From Rheinheimera faecalis (GTDB taxonomy: Bacteria; Pseudomonadota; Gammaproteobacteria; Enterobacterales; Alteromonadaceae): DNA of 64,000 bases. The notes beneath the pieces were generated by a model that saw nothing but the letters and a program-made list of their open reading frames with translations, searched no databases and was not told where the DNA came from. The position numbers and the translations under genes are program-made. The stretch lies in contig NZ_JAJOYT010000004.1 of the NCBI RefSeq assembly GCF_021290965.1, positions 62,001 through 126,000 on the forward strand. Direction: 5' to 3'. Shown one piece after another: positions 28,155 to 37,169 of this stretch; positions within the stretch are counted from its first letter, which is position 1, and each line of letters starts with the position of its first letter.

Positions 28155-28190
28155 ATAATTTGTGCATTAATATATTAATGCACAAATTAT
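28155..28190. promoter_or_regulatory. 36-bp perfect palindrome, hipBA operator/promoter
   Basis: The 18-bp arm ATAATTTGTGCATTAATA is followed by its exact reverse complement with no spacer. On the minus strand the site ends one base before the hipB ATG and supplies TATAAT overlapping it. Repressor binding here would cover the core promoter. Confidence 0.8.
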
Positions 28191-28266
28191 GGCTCATTAA
28201 GTTTGATTGTCAACTGCCATCTGTTGTGTTGTAGCCGAAGCTACACAGACAGTATTTGATAGCTGA

Positions 28267-29310
28267 CTACTTCGCCGCCAGCTCCCGGCGCACTATCTCC
28301 GCGCCTGCTGCTAATGCATTCAGTTTGCCTCGGGCAATATGACGCGGTAACGGCGCCATGCCGCAGTTGGTGCAAGGGTAGAGGTGGTGTGCGTCGACAA
28401 ACTGCAGGGCCTGGCGAAGCGTGGCTGCTACTTCTTCCGGCGTTTCAATATTGTGGTTGGCGACATCAATAGCGCCTACCATCACTTTTTTGCCGCGAAT
28501 AAGTTCCAACAGCTCCATTGGAACACGGGAGTTGTGGCATTCCAGAGAGATAATATCGATGCTGGATTTTTGCAGCTTAGGAAATACTGCTTCGTACTGA
28601 CGCCACTCAGAGCCCAGAGTTTGTTTCCAGTCGGTATTGGCTTTAATGCCATAGCCGTAACAAATATGTACTGCGGTTTCGCATTGCAGCTCTTTAAGAC
28701 CGTCAGCTGCTTGTTCCAAAGCGGCAATACCCCAGTCGTTTACTTCGTCAAAAAACACATTAAAGGCCGGTTCATCAAACTGGATTATGTCTACACCTGC
28801 TTCAACCAGTTCTTTGGCTTCCTGATTCAGAATTTTGGCAAACTCAAAGGCTAGTTTTTCGCGGCTTTTGTAATGTGCGTCGTACAGCGTATCAATCATG
28901 GTCATAGGGCCTGGCAGCGCCCATTTGATAGGTTGATTGGTTTGCTGGCGTAAAAATTTGGCATCTTCGACAAAAACTGGTTTTTGCCTGCTTACGGCAC
29001 CGACCACAGTAGGCACGCTGGCATCGTAACGGTTGCGAATACGCACTGTTTCGCGTTTTGCAAAATCAACGCCGTCCAGGTGCTCGATAAAGGTGGTGAC
29101 AAAGTGTTGGCGCGATTGTTCGCCGTCACTGACGATATCAATACCAGCCTGTTGTTGTTCGTGTAACGACAAACGTAAAGCGTCCTGTTTGCCGTCTGTT
29201 AATTCCTCGCCCTGCAATTTCCATGGCGACCATAAGGTTTCAGGTTGGGCCAGCCATGAAGGTTTAGGTAAGCTGCCGGCCGTTGAGGTAGGGAGTAATT
29301 TTTTCATCAA
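28267..29310 (-). CDS. mesD: MesD-type folate-independent methionine synthase
   Basis: 347-aa zinc enzyme equal to the C-terminal (core) half of MetE; the N-terminal half of full MetE (about 750 aa) is absent. It should transfer a methyl group to homocysteine. The barrel shows STAGSLPKP at the start, SDGEQSR, WALPGPMTM, IIQFDEPAF, VHICYGYG, LECHNS and the zinc cysteine at CTNCGM near the end. Such core-MetE proteins encoded beside a DUF1852 gene are known as MesD, which does not use methyltetrahydrofolate and depends on MesX. The second ATG (MKKLL) may equally be the start. It is 38 nt downstream of mesX in one operon behind MetJ boxes. Confidence 0.88.
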   Translation of the reverse strand: MMKKLLPTSTAGSLPKPSWLAQPETLWSPWKLQGEELTDGKQDALRLSLHEQQQAGIDIVSDGEQSRQHFVTTFIEHLDGVDFAKRETVRIRNRYDASVPTVVGAVSRQKPVFVEDAKFLRQQTNQPIKWALPGPMTMIDTLYDAHYKSREKLAFEFAKILNQEAKELVEAGVDIIQFDEPAFNVFFDEVNDWGIAALEQAADGLKELQCETAVHICYGYGIKANTDWKQTLGSEWRQYEAVFPKLQKSSIDIISLECHNSRVPMELLELIRGKKVMVGAIDVANHNIETPEEVAATLRQALQFVDAHHLYPCTNCGMAPLPRHIARGKLNALAAGAEIVRRELAAK

Positions 29311-29348
29311 TAAGTCGCTCTTTGGTTCAATTGAATTCTGTGCTGGGT

Positions 29349-30356
29349 TTACTGTTGCTGTGCTGGTTTGCCAGCAGAGCTTTGTGCCAGCACACGGCTT
29401 AATAGCGCCTGGTGCGGCTTGATAAAGTGCTCGTGCGCAAACTTGCCTTGTTCTACCGCTAATCGGCTGCGCTCTTCTCTGTCGTACACTATGTCTGTCA
29501 GGGCGTGATCGCGGTTTTTTAAGTTGGGCTGATAACGCTCTCCGGCGGCGGCATGGGCGTTGTAAATTTCAGGCCGGTAAATGCGTTGAAAGGTTTCCAT
29601 GGTGCTGATAGTGCTTGCCAGCTCCAGGTTGCTGTAGTCGTTCAGCAAGTCGCCAAAGAAGTAAAAAGCCAAAGGCGCGGCGCTGCCCGCAGGCATAAAG
29701 TAGCGAACCTCTAAACCCATTTTTTTGAAGTACTGCTCGGTTAACGACGTTTCATTTGGCTGGTATTCAACCCCTAACACTGGATGCTGATTGTTGGTGC
29801 GCTGATAAGTTTTGTTGTCTGACACACTCAGGCAGATCACTGGTAGTTTGTGAAAATGTTGCTGGTAAGCTTCTGAATTGACAAAAAATTGGAAGAGTTT
29901 GCCATGCAGATCACCAAACTGATCCGGAATGCTGAAGCTAGGCTGGTTTTTGTTATGTTCCGCCAGCACTAAGCTGAAATCATAATCCCGCACATAAGAG
30001 GAAAAGTTATTGCCAACAATGCCTTCAATGCGCTGGTTGGTTTTGCGGTCAATAATAGTGGTTTTTAATACTTCAATGGCTGGGAAGTTATGGTCACTGC
30101 TCTCGCTGGTGCCTTCTATCTGGATAGCCACAGAAATAATATCCAGCTGCACCGAATAACGATCTGAGTTTGGGTTATCCCAAAACACCAGGCTATTAAA
30201 ACGGTTGTTGATCATGGCCAGAGTGTTGCGAAGATTCTGCTGACGGCGCTCACCACGAGCTAAATTGGCAAAGTTGGTAGTGATACGGGTATTGTCTGCT
30301 GGCTGATAATTTTCATCAAAACCAATGCTTTTAATGCTGAATCTGAAGTTGTTCAT
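29349..30356 (-). CDS. mesX: MesX (DUF1852), partner of MesD
   Basis: 335-aa DUF1852 protein, starting MNNFRFSIKSIGFDENYQPADNTRITTNFANLARGERR-type sequence (first 20 residues typical of the family) and containing FNSLVFWDNPNSDRYS, GNNFSSYVRDYDFSL and AFYFFGDLLNDY. MesX is required for the function of MesD in bacteria studied and is thought to be an oxygenase-like component supplying the methyl donor system. The exact reaction is not established. It is first in the operon, with two met-box repeats 47 bp before its start. Cytoplasmic; no signal peptide. Confidence 0.87.
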   Translation of the reverse strand: MNNFRFSIKSIGFDENYQPADNTRITTNFANLARGERRQQNLRNTLAMINNRFNSLVFWDNPNSDRYSVQLDIISVAIQIEGTSESSDHNFPAIEVLKTTIIDRKTNQRIEGIVGNNFSSYVRDYDFSLVLAEHNKNQPSFSIPDQFGDLHGKLFQFFVNSEAYQQHFHKLPVICLSVSDNKTYQRTNNQHPVLGVEYQPNETSLTEQYFKKMGLEVRYFMPAGSAAPLAFYFFGDLLNDYSNLELASTISTMETFQRIYRPEIYNAHAAAGERYQPNLKNRDHALTDIVYDREERSRLAVEQGKFAHEHFIKPHQALLSRVLAQSSAGKPAQQQ

Positions 30357-30735
30357 GCTATCTGCTCTCTCATTCGCTGCTATGCGGCTTAAATATCCAT
30401 TAAGAAGTCTGGACGTCTAAAGTTGATGTGTCTGTTATACGCGGATGGCTGGATGAAGAAAAGTGGTTTTATTTCATCTGCTGTATGAAGGATCTTCATG
30501 TTGGGGTTGGAGGGCTAAGCAATTCATCTATAGAAGAGCGCTGAGCACTGGTTTTTAAAACACTGGCTTTCAAAAGGGTGATCAGCAACTGAAGTTTTTT
30601 GCTGAGGCTGTAAATAATGCAGTTTTACAACCAGCCCAACTCCAATTTCAGAAAGTTTAAGAAGATTTAAATGCCATTTATCAGGCGAACTGCTGAAGAT
30701 GGGTCTTGGTTATTTTTATAAATACGAGGCTAATG
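30357..30735. other. Divergent intergenic region, mesX and alpha-amylase
   Basis: 379 bp without a gene. Apart from the MetJ boxes it should contain the amylase promoter; no clear operator for the amylase was seen. Confidence 0.5.
30403..30418 (-). promoter_or_regulatory. Two tandem MetJ boxes
   Basis: AGAAGTCT directly followed by GGACGTCT; each differs at one base from the met-box consensus AGACGTCT. Cooperative MetJ binding to adjacent 8-bp boxes is the known mode. The site lies 47 bp upstream of mesX. Confidence 0.8.
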
Positions 30736-32415
30736 ATGATCTTCTTACCACGCTATCGCTTAATTAACACATCACTACTATTGGCTTGCCTGTTGGCATC
30801 TGTATGCAGCACCGAGGCAAAAGCACGAGCTGCCACCTCTGATTTTTGGCGTAACGCCACAGTTTATTTTATGCTCACTGACCGTTTCAATAACGGTGAA
30901 ACAGCAAATGATCAGAGCTACAACCGCACTGCAGCACCGGCTTTGTTACGCGGTTTTGAGGGCGGAGATATACAAGGCATTATTGATAAAATAGAAGATG
31001 GTTACTTCACTGATCTTGGCGTTGATGCTATTTGGATGACACCTGTGATTGAGCAGGTGCACGGCTACGATGACTCCTCTGGTATTACTTATTCTTATCA
31101 TGGTTATTGGCCAAAAGACTGGACTGCAGTAGATGCCAACTTTGGCACTGAGGCGCAGTTAGCACAGATGATAAAAACAGCGCACAAACATAATATCCGC
31201 GTGTTAATTGATGTGATTATCAACCATACCGGGCCAGCAACTCAGGCAGACGTATCCTGGCCTGAAGACTGGGTACGCACTCGTCCCATCTGTAATTGGA
31301 GCAGCTTTATGCAAAATGTCCAATGCGCTTTAGCCACTTCATTAACAGATATAAAAACGGAAAGTGAAGCACCGGTGGCGTTACCAGCTTTTTTACTGGA
31401 CAAGTGGCGGGCAGAGGGACGATTGGAGCAAGAACTGGCTGAATTGGAACAATTTTTCACTCGTACAGGTTATCCCCGTGCGCCCAAATATTACATTGTT
31501 AAATGGTTAACAGACTGGGTCAGAGACTACGGCGTAGATGGATTTCGGGTTGATACGGCTAAGCATGTGGAAGCTGGAATTTGGACTGTACTGAAAAAAG
31601 AAAGTGAAATTGCTTTGGCTGAATACCGAGCCAAACATCCACAACAACTCTCTGACTCGCAACCCTTTTACATGGTGGGCGAAGTCGTCAATTGGGGTGT
31701 TCTGGGCTACAAAAATGCGGTGGAGTCCAGCCTGGCCTACGATTATGGTGATAAACAAGTCAACTTTTTTGATTATGGATTTGATGGGTTAATCAACATG
31801 GGATTTGTTGAGCATATTCAGCAGGATATTGAGACATTGTACAGTCGCTATTCGGCGTACCTCAATGATGGCCCAATGCAAGGCAAAGGCATGCTGAACT
31901 ACATAGGCTCACATGATGATCAAGACTCCTTTGATCGCGCCAGAAAGCACAATTTTTCCACAGCTTTTAAATTGATGATGGCACCCGGTGGCGTACAAAT
32001 TTATTACGGTGACGAAATTGCCAGACCTATGCTGGTTGAGGGAAGCTTTGGTGATGCCGGTATGCGCGCCACTATGAACTGGGACGATTTATCGCAACCA
32101 GAAACTCAGGCTCTGCTGGCTCATTGGCAAAAACTGGGGACGTTTCGCCAGCAATTTCCAGCTGTTGGTGCCGGAGTGCATCATATGTTAAACGCCAGGC
32201 CATATCTGTTTAAACGCGAGTTGTCTGGTGCGCAGACTGTGGTGATAGCGCAGGATCTGGCACAGGGGCCTAAGTCGATTCAGTTACATGGTGTGTATGC
32301 GGACGGTGTTGTGCTGACCGATCATTATTCAGGACTAAACACGACTGTCAAAAATGGTCAGATTAAACTGAACACACCTTACAGCTATGTATTGCTGGCA
32401 CCTAAGCAGAATTAA
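30736..32415 (+). CDS. Secreted GH13 alpha-amylase
   Basis: 559-aa glycoside hydrolase family 13 enzyme that cleaves alpha-1,4-glucan bonds. A signal peptide (hydrophobic LLLACLLASVCSTEAKA) sends it to the periplasm or medium. The (beta/alpha)8 barrel shows VYFMLTDRFNNG, GGDIQGI, DAIWMTPV, VLIDVIINHTG, the nucleophile Asp in GFRVDTAKH (about 272), the acid/base Glu in MVGEVVNWG (about 316) and the third carboxylate in GSHDDQDSF (about 393). A C-terminal beta domain of about 90 residues follows. Two adjacent ATGs (30733, 30736) are possible; the second has better spacing from GAGG. It overlaps no gene but the next start is 1 nt after its stop. Confidence 0.93.
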   Translation: MIFLPRYRLINTSLLLACLLASVCSTEAKARAATSDFWRNATVYFMLTDRFNNGETANDQSYNRTAAPALLRGFEGGDIQGIIDKIEDGYFTDLGVDAIWMTPVIEQVHGYDDSSGITYSYHGYWPKDWTAVDANFGTEAQLAQMIKTAHKHNIRVLIDVIINHTGPATQADVSWPEDWVRTRPICNWSSFMQNVQCALATSLTDIKTESEAPVALPAFLLDKWRAEGRLEQELAELEQFFTRTGYPRAPKYYIVKWLTDWVRDYGVDGFRVDTAKHVEAGIWTVLKKESEIALAEYRAKHPQQLSDSQPFYMVGEVVNWGVLGYKNAVESSLAYDYGDKQVNFFDYGFDGLINMGFVEHIQQDIETLYSRYSAYLNDGPMQGKGMLNYIGSHDDQDSFDRARKHNFSTAFKLMMAPGGVQIYYGDEIARPMLVEGSFGDAGMRATMNWDDLSQPETQALLAHWQKLGTFRQQFPAVGAGVHHMLNARPYLFKRELSGAQTVVIAQDLAQGPKSIQLHGVYADGVVLTDHYSGLNTTVKNGQIKLNTPYSYVLLAPKQN

Positions 32416-32416
32416 T

Positions 32417-33181
32417 ATGCCTGATGACAAAACACTGTTATTACGCCAACGCCTGCAGCAGATAGGGGATGTTTTGCGTACAGACCCTCATGGCCTGGGC
32501 CTGCTTGGTTTGGGCTCCAGTGGTAAAGAATTGGACAGGATGGATATGTATTCCGATCTGGATTTTTTTGCCCTGGTTGCCGATGGCACCAAGCAGTACT
32601 TTATGGAGGATTTGAGTTGGCTTGGTGGCATTCAGCCCATTGCCTATTGTTTTCGCAATAGTCCTGATGGCTATAAATTGCTATTTGCAGATGGTGTGTT
32701 TTGTGAATTTGCAATTTTTGAGCAAGCAGAGTTATCTCAGATCCCATTTGAAGAAGGAGTATTTATTTGGCGGGATCCGGCTCTGGCCGAACAACTGGCC
32801 AGCCCGTATAACTCAGCACATAGATTTTCAGACGATGTGGACTATTTACTTGGTGAGCTATTAACTAACTTATATGTTGGGCTCTGTCGTTACCGTCGCG
32901 GTGAAAAGCTGTCAGCCATGCGTTTCATTCAGGTTTACGCTCTGGATCGATTAGTGAACTTGCTGGATTTGCAACTGCTACCCATGCAGTTAGCTCGCCG
33001 TGATAGTTTTTGTATTGACCGACGCGCAGAGCAGCGCCACCCACACCATACTGCATTGTTTGGGAAGTGTTTGCTTAGCAGCGACAAATTGCCTGAAGTG
33101 GCGGCGACGCTGCTGGCGTTTGCTGATCAACACTACAGTGTTAATTCCGCACTGAAACAGCAGATTGAAGCCTTATTATGA
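32417..33181 (+). CDS. Nucleotidyltransferase-fold protein
   Basis: 254-aa cytosolic protein. The pol-beta nucleotidyltransferase signature is visible at about residues 30-52: LGLGSSGKELDRMDMYSDLDFF, with Gly-Ser and the Asp-x-Asp metal pair. The remaining helical part (LLGELLTNLYVGLCRYRRGE, FIQVYALDRLVNLL) resembles the C-terminal bundle of aminoglycoside/lincosamide-type transferases. The substrate is unknown and drug modification is only one option. The ATG follows the amylase stop by 1 nt, implying co-transcription, though no metabolic link is obvious. Confidence 0.75.
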   Translation: MPDDKTLLLRQRLQQIGDVLRTDPHGLGLLGLGSSGKELDRMDMYSDLDFFALVADGTKQYFMEDLSWLGGIQPIAYCFRNSPDGYKLLFADGVFCEFAIFEQAELSQIPFEEGVFIWRDPALAEQLASPYNSAHRFSDDVDYLLGELLTNLYVGLCRYRRGEKLSAMRFIQVYALDRLVNLLDLQLLPMQLARRDSFCIDRRAEQRHPHHTALFGKCLLSSDKLPEVAATLLAFADQHYSVNSALKQQIEALL

Positions 33182-33259
33182 GGTGAAAATTTACTTGTCA
33201 GCCCGCGCGCCATACTGGATAGTGTATTTTAATGCTTACAAGTCTGAACGTGATTTTTG

Positions 33260-34717
33260 ATGAACTTACAGATTGATCGATTCAGGTTGGACGTGAACGC
33301 GCGATCACTCAGATCTGCGTCTGAAGTGCATGCCATTCGGCCTAAAACACTGGCCTTGCTGCTTTTTATGATTGAGCGCCAAGGCCAGATCGTCAGTAAA
33401 GAACAGCTTCTGAATCACATTTGGGATGATGTCACTGTTAATGAAGGTGTGATTTTTCAATCTATACGCGAAATCAGACAAATGTTTGCAGACGTTGTCG
33501 TCATTCAGAATCATCCGCGTAAGGGCTATCAATGGATAGCCGATGTAACACCTGTAGCGGATGAAGTAGCGCTGCAGCAGGCGGCATCTTTTGAGGCTCA
33601 AGACACTAAATCCGTCGCTTCTTCTTATCATCGAACTCAGCGTAACAGCTGGATACTGGCCTTCCTATTTATCTGCGGCCTGCTTTGGTTCGGTTTTACA
33701 TCGGAAAATAAGCCGCCACAAGTGGTTGTTCTGCCAGTACAAAATTACGTGGATAGTAACGACCTGCGCTGGCTGGTAAGTGAAGGGGCGACAAAAATAG
33801 CTGAGGCTTTTGCAGATGTATTGCCAAACAGGGTTGTGATTACATCGTCTGAGTTGGCTCGTCTGACAGACGAAAATAATGCACTTAAAGCCAATGCAGC
33901 ATGGCAACTTGCCACTTCGGTATATGGCGATGTGTACGATTACAAAGTGGTGTATTTGTTAAGTAATAAGCAGCAACACTATGAAGGTGTCGTTTTCGCT
34001 CATTCCATTGAGCAGGCAATGCAGTTGCTGGTTGAAGTTACTGTGATGGATATCAATCAAGCCAGCGCTGATGTGGTGAACCTGTCTCCACAGGTAGTGC
34101 AGAGTCGTGATTTTGCTCAAGCTATGGTGGTGTATGAAACAGACTGGGAAACTGCGATAACAGATTTGGAACATTACCTTCTGAAGAACGAAAAATCAGT
34201 GCAGGCTATACAATATTTGAGTCGTTTGTATGTCTGGAAAGGTAATACGGAGCGGGCGTTAGAACTGATCAATGCCGGACTAACCAACCCAACACCAGAT
34301 GCCAATCACCACGCTGAATTGCTTTTCAATCGTGCTCTGCTTTATCAATATCAGCAGCCTGAACTGGCATTAGCAAACATAGATCAAGCCATTACTCTGG
34401 CCAATGAACCCGCCAATTGGTTAACTCGCGCTAAATTGGAAGAATTACGGGCTGATATCTTTTATCAACAAAATCGTTCTGTTGAAGCCTTACGTGGATA
34501 CCTAAAATCACAATCTTTTTATGATCAGATCCAGTCACCGGTGAACACTGCCAGTTTGCAACTTAAGCTGGCGGCCTTGTATATTGGCAATCAACAGCCT
34601 GAGATGGCCAGGCGCTCTTTTCTTAAAGCAAAAACTGCAATTCAACAAAAAGAAATGTCGTTTCTTTATGCGGCTTTACTGGAATTTGAAAAGCAACATA
34701 AGCTGTTGCTCGATTAA
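33260..34717 (+). CDS. CadC/ToxR-like membrane-bound regulator with TPR periplasmic part
   Basis: 485 aa. The N-terminal OmpR-type winged helix (about 1-95) reads RPKTLALLLFMIERQGQIVSKEQLLNHIWDD and ends HPRKGYQWIADVTP. One membrane helix (about 130-150, SWILAFLFICGLLWFGF) separates it from a periplasmic region with TPR-like helices (YLLKNEKSVQAIQYLSRLYVWKGNTERALELINAG; ALLYQYQQPELALANIDQAITLA). Such one-component regulators sense periplasmic cues and activate nearby promoters directly from the membrane. The amylase and nucleotidyltransferase genes just upstream are candidate targets (inference). ATG 33260 follows a TTG that the open frame also allows. Confidence 0.85.
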   Translation: MNLQIDRFRLDVNARSLRSASEVHAIRPKTLALLLFMIERQGQIVSKEQLLNHIWDDVTVNEGVIFQSIREIRQMFADVVVIQNHPRKGYQWIADVTPVADEVALQQAASFEAQDTKSVASSYHRTQRNSWILAFLFICGLLWFGFTSENKPPQVVVLPVQNYVDSNDLRWLVSEGATKIAEAFADVLPNRVVITSSELARLTDENNALKANAAWQLATSVYGDVYDYKVVYLLSNKQQHYEGVVFAHSIEQAMQLLVEVTVMDINQASADVVNLSPQVVQSRDFAQAMVVYETDWETAITDLEHYLLKNEKSVQAIQYLSRLYVWKGNTERALELINAGLTNPTPDANHHAELLFNRALLYQYQQPELALANIDQAITLANEPANWLTRAKLEELRADIFYQQNRSVEALRGYLKSQSFYDQIQSPVNTASLQLKLAALYIGNQQPEMARRSFLKAKTAIQQKEMSFLYAALLEFEKQHKLLLD

Positions 34718-34958
34718 ACCAAACTAAAATAATCCATGGTTATTGCGTTAGGCATGATCCTTCGAGATCGGCCTGCACTCATTGCCTTGCTTGAAATGAC
34801 GGGGCAATTCAGACCTATGCCTGATGAACTGCCAAAACAAAACTGTCAGCTTCGCACTGAAGCTGGTGGGCGCGGCGGGGAAAACGCCGAAAACCGCAAC
34901 AGCTGCTTTTTTGCTGAAATGGGCTGCCTGCCGGCTTTTACCTGCTTCATCTTTGGTT

Positions 34959-36176
34959 TCAGCCTTTACGCCGGGTTGGCAAAAACATGGTTACAAGGCC
35001 AAGTAATGGTAAATACGCACAATAATCAAATACCTGCACTATAGAGGTGGCATCAGCCCATGCGCCCAGACCTGCTGCAGCTATACCGCTGATACCAAAC
35101 ATCAGGCCAAAAAAGATACCTGAGATCAGACCTATTTTATGTGGTACTAATTCCTGTGCCAGCACAATAACAGCAGAGAAGGCTGAGGATAAAATCAGGC
35201 CAATCAGTACCGACAGCACTGCTGTCCAATACAGGTTGCAATAAGGCAGCAGCAAGGTAAAAGGCGCAGCGCCGAGGATGGAAACCCAGATCACTGTTTT
35301 GCGGCCGACTTTGTCACCTATAGGCCCACCGGCAAAAGTTCCCAAGGCTACAGAGGAGAGAAATACAAAGAGGTACAGCTGCGCATCTGCGACTGAGACG
35401 GCAAATTTTTCCATCAGGTAAAAGGTGTAGTAGTTGGTGATCGCCGCCATATATATGTACTTCGAAAACACCAGCAGGGCCAGCACCAGTAAAGCACCTT
35501 TGACCTGAGCTGAAGATAAATGGCTGAAATGTGGCTGTTTTTTTACAGCTTTTAAACTGGCGCCTGAGCGAATAGTCCAGCGGCTGACCGCACTTAAGAC
35601 AGCGATACCCAAGAGTGCAAACAAACTAAACCAAATAATAGCCGTTTGCCCCCGTGGCAGAATAATGACTGCAGCCAGTAAGGGACCAAAGGCAGAGCCA
35701 GCGTTGCCTCCCACCTGAAAAAACGACTGGGCAAAACCAAAACGACCACCCGAAGCCAAGCGCGCCACCCGCGAGGCTTCAGGATGAAAAGTCGATGACC
35801 CCATCCCAATCAACGCGGACGCCAGCAATAACATAGAAAAGCTGCTGCTCAGTGCCAGCAGTATCAAACCCAATAAGGTCATCACCATGCCGGATGGCAA
35901 TAAATAAGGTTTAGGGTATTTGTCTGTGTACAAACCAACAGCTGGTTGTAGTACCGACGCCATCAACTGAAAACATAAGGTGATAAGGCCGATTTGGGTA
36001 AAGCTCAGGCTGTATTCTGTTTTCAGCAAAGGGTAAATCGACGGCAAAATGGCCTGAATCAAGTCGTTTAACAGGTGAACAAAGCTGACAGCCGCCACCA
36101 CAGGCACAATAGTTTTGCTGGCGTCGAAAGCATTGCTTGCCTGACCAAGAGGGCTTTGCGGACATTGAACAGACAT
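34959..36176 (-). CDS. fsr: Fsr-type MFS efflux transporter
   Basis: 405-aa major facilitator with about 12 membrane helices. It matches the fosmidomycin-resistance branch: SFVHLLNDLIQAILPSIYPLL near the N-terminus, the conserved GMGSSTFHPEASRVARLAS loop, FFQVGGNAGSAFGPL and GGPIGDKVGRKT between the halves. Members export drugs or metabolites by proton antiport; actual substrates in most species are unknown. A GAGGTG site precedes the ATG. It is divergent from an AraC-type regulator with about 100 bp between starts, so shared control is likely. The 240 bp after its stop (34718-34958) hold no supported gene. Confidence 0.9.
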   Translation of the reverse strand: MSVQCPQSPLGQASNAFDASKTIVPVVAAVSFVHLLNDLIQAILPSIYPLLKTEYSLSFTQIGLITLCFQLMASVLQPAVGLYTDKYPKPYLLPSGMVMTLLGLILLALSSSFSMLLLASALIGMGSSTFHPEASRVARLASGGRFGFAQSFFQVGGNAGSAFGPLLAAVIILPRGQTAIIWFSLFALLGIAVLSAVSRWTIRSGASLKAVKKQPHFSHLSSAQVKGALLVLALLVFSKYIYMAAITNYYTFYLMEKFAVSVADAQLYLFVFLSSVALGTFAGGPIGDKVGRKTVIWVSILGAAPFTLLLPYCNLYWTAVLSVLIGLILSSAFSAVIVLAQELVPHKIGLISGIFFGLMFGISGIAAAGLGAWADATSIVQVFDYCAYLPLLGLVTMFLPTRRKG

Positions 36177-36278
36177 AAATACACCTCACTGAAAATATCA
36201 GGGGCATTATAAACTGCAAAAAATCGCAGATATGCCATAAACTATCGTTTAACTGACAAATTGAGGCAGGAGAACGCT

Positions 36279-37100
36279 GTGCAACCTAAACGCCAGAAGC
36301 ATTCCAGTGCTGAGCAACTGCAACAATTGCCCAGATCTGTGGTGGCCTGGGCCGGGCATTATCAGGCAGGTGACAAAGTTGCTGCGCACTCACATCCAAG
36401 AGCACAGCTCTTGTATGCAGTACAGGGCGTGATGCAGGTGCATACGCCAGGTAGTGTCTGGACTATTCCGTCTCACAGGGCGTTATGGTTGCCACCTGGT
36501 GTGGAACACGATTTGTTCATGATGAGCGATGTACAAATGCGTACTTTGTATATTGATGCTGCGGTAGCACAGACGCTGGGGCAGGAATGCCGGGCTGTGA
36601 CGGTATCTGCTTTATTGAAAGAGCTTATCTTAGCTTTGTTACAGGAACCTGCCGAATACCCGCAGCCTGGCCGGGGCGAACATTTAGCCGCACTGATATT
36701 AAGTGAAATTCAGGGGGCTGCCTGTCAGACCATGCATCTGCCCTGGCCACAGGACAGGCGTTTGCAACGGGTCTGTCAGTGGTTGCTGGATTCGGTGGGA
36801 ACCAGTCACAGTATCGATCAGTTGGCTGCGATGGCTGGAGCAAGCAGCCGTACTCTGATGCGGCTGTTTAGCAAAGAAACCGGGTTAAGTTACCGGCAAT
36901 GGCTGAGGCAACTGCAACTGGCAGAAGCGGTATTACGTTTACAACGGGGCGAACCAGTGGCCCGCATCGCTGCTGCTTTGGGTTATCGTAGCCCCAGTGC
37001 TTTTACAGCCATGTTTAAACGTAGTTTTGCCTTGTCGCCGCAGTTGTATGCCCAGCGCACCATGTTGTTACCAACAATGCAAAGTTCTGTTGCAAGTTAA
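36279..37100 (+). CDS. AraC-family regulator with N-terminal cupin
   Basis: 273 aa from a GTG (36279) behind a good AGGAG site; the frame itself opens at a TTG at 36261. The N-terminal cupin-like sensor carries HSHPRAQLLYAVQGVMQVHTPG and WLPPGVEHDL. The C-terminal pair of HTH motifs reads SIDQLAAMAGASSRTLMRLFSKETGLSYRQWLRQLQL and ARIAAALGYRSPSAFTAMFKRSFALSP. It probably controls the divergent fsr-type exporter. The short intergenic segment contains CTGC-A6-T-CGCAG, a possible binding site. Confidence 0.9.
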   Translation: MQPKRQKHSSAEQLQQLPRSVVAWAGHYQAGDKVAAHSHPRAQLLYAVQGVMQVHTPGSVWTIPSHRALWLPPGVEHDLFMMSDVQMRTLYIDAAVAQTLGQECRAVTVSALLKELILALLQEPAEYPQPGRGEHLAALILSEIQGAACQTMHLPWPQDRRLQRVCQWLLDSVGTSHSIDQLAAMAGASSRTLMRLFSKETGLSYRQWLRQLQLAEAVLRLQRGEPVARIAAALGYRSPSAFTAMFKRSFALSPQLYAQRTMLLPTMQSSVAS

Positions 37101-37169
37101 AACCCGAAAAGCTGCCAACTGCCTTTCTTTAAAAAGCAGTTGGTTTTATTGCATTAAACAGATTTGCTA

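Noticed and set aside
34736..35044. 102-aa plus-strand frame between the CadC-like and fsr genes
   Set aside because: It overlaps the 3' end of fsr on the opposite strand, has no ribosome site or family features, and codon pattern looks random.
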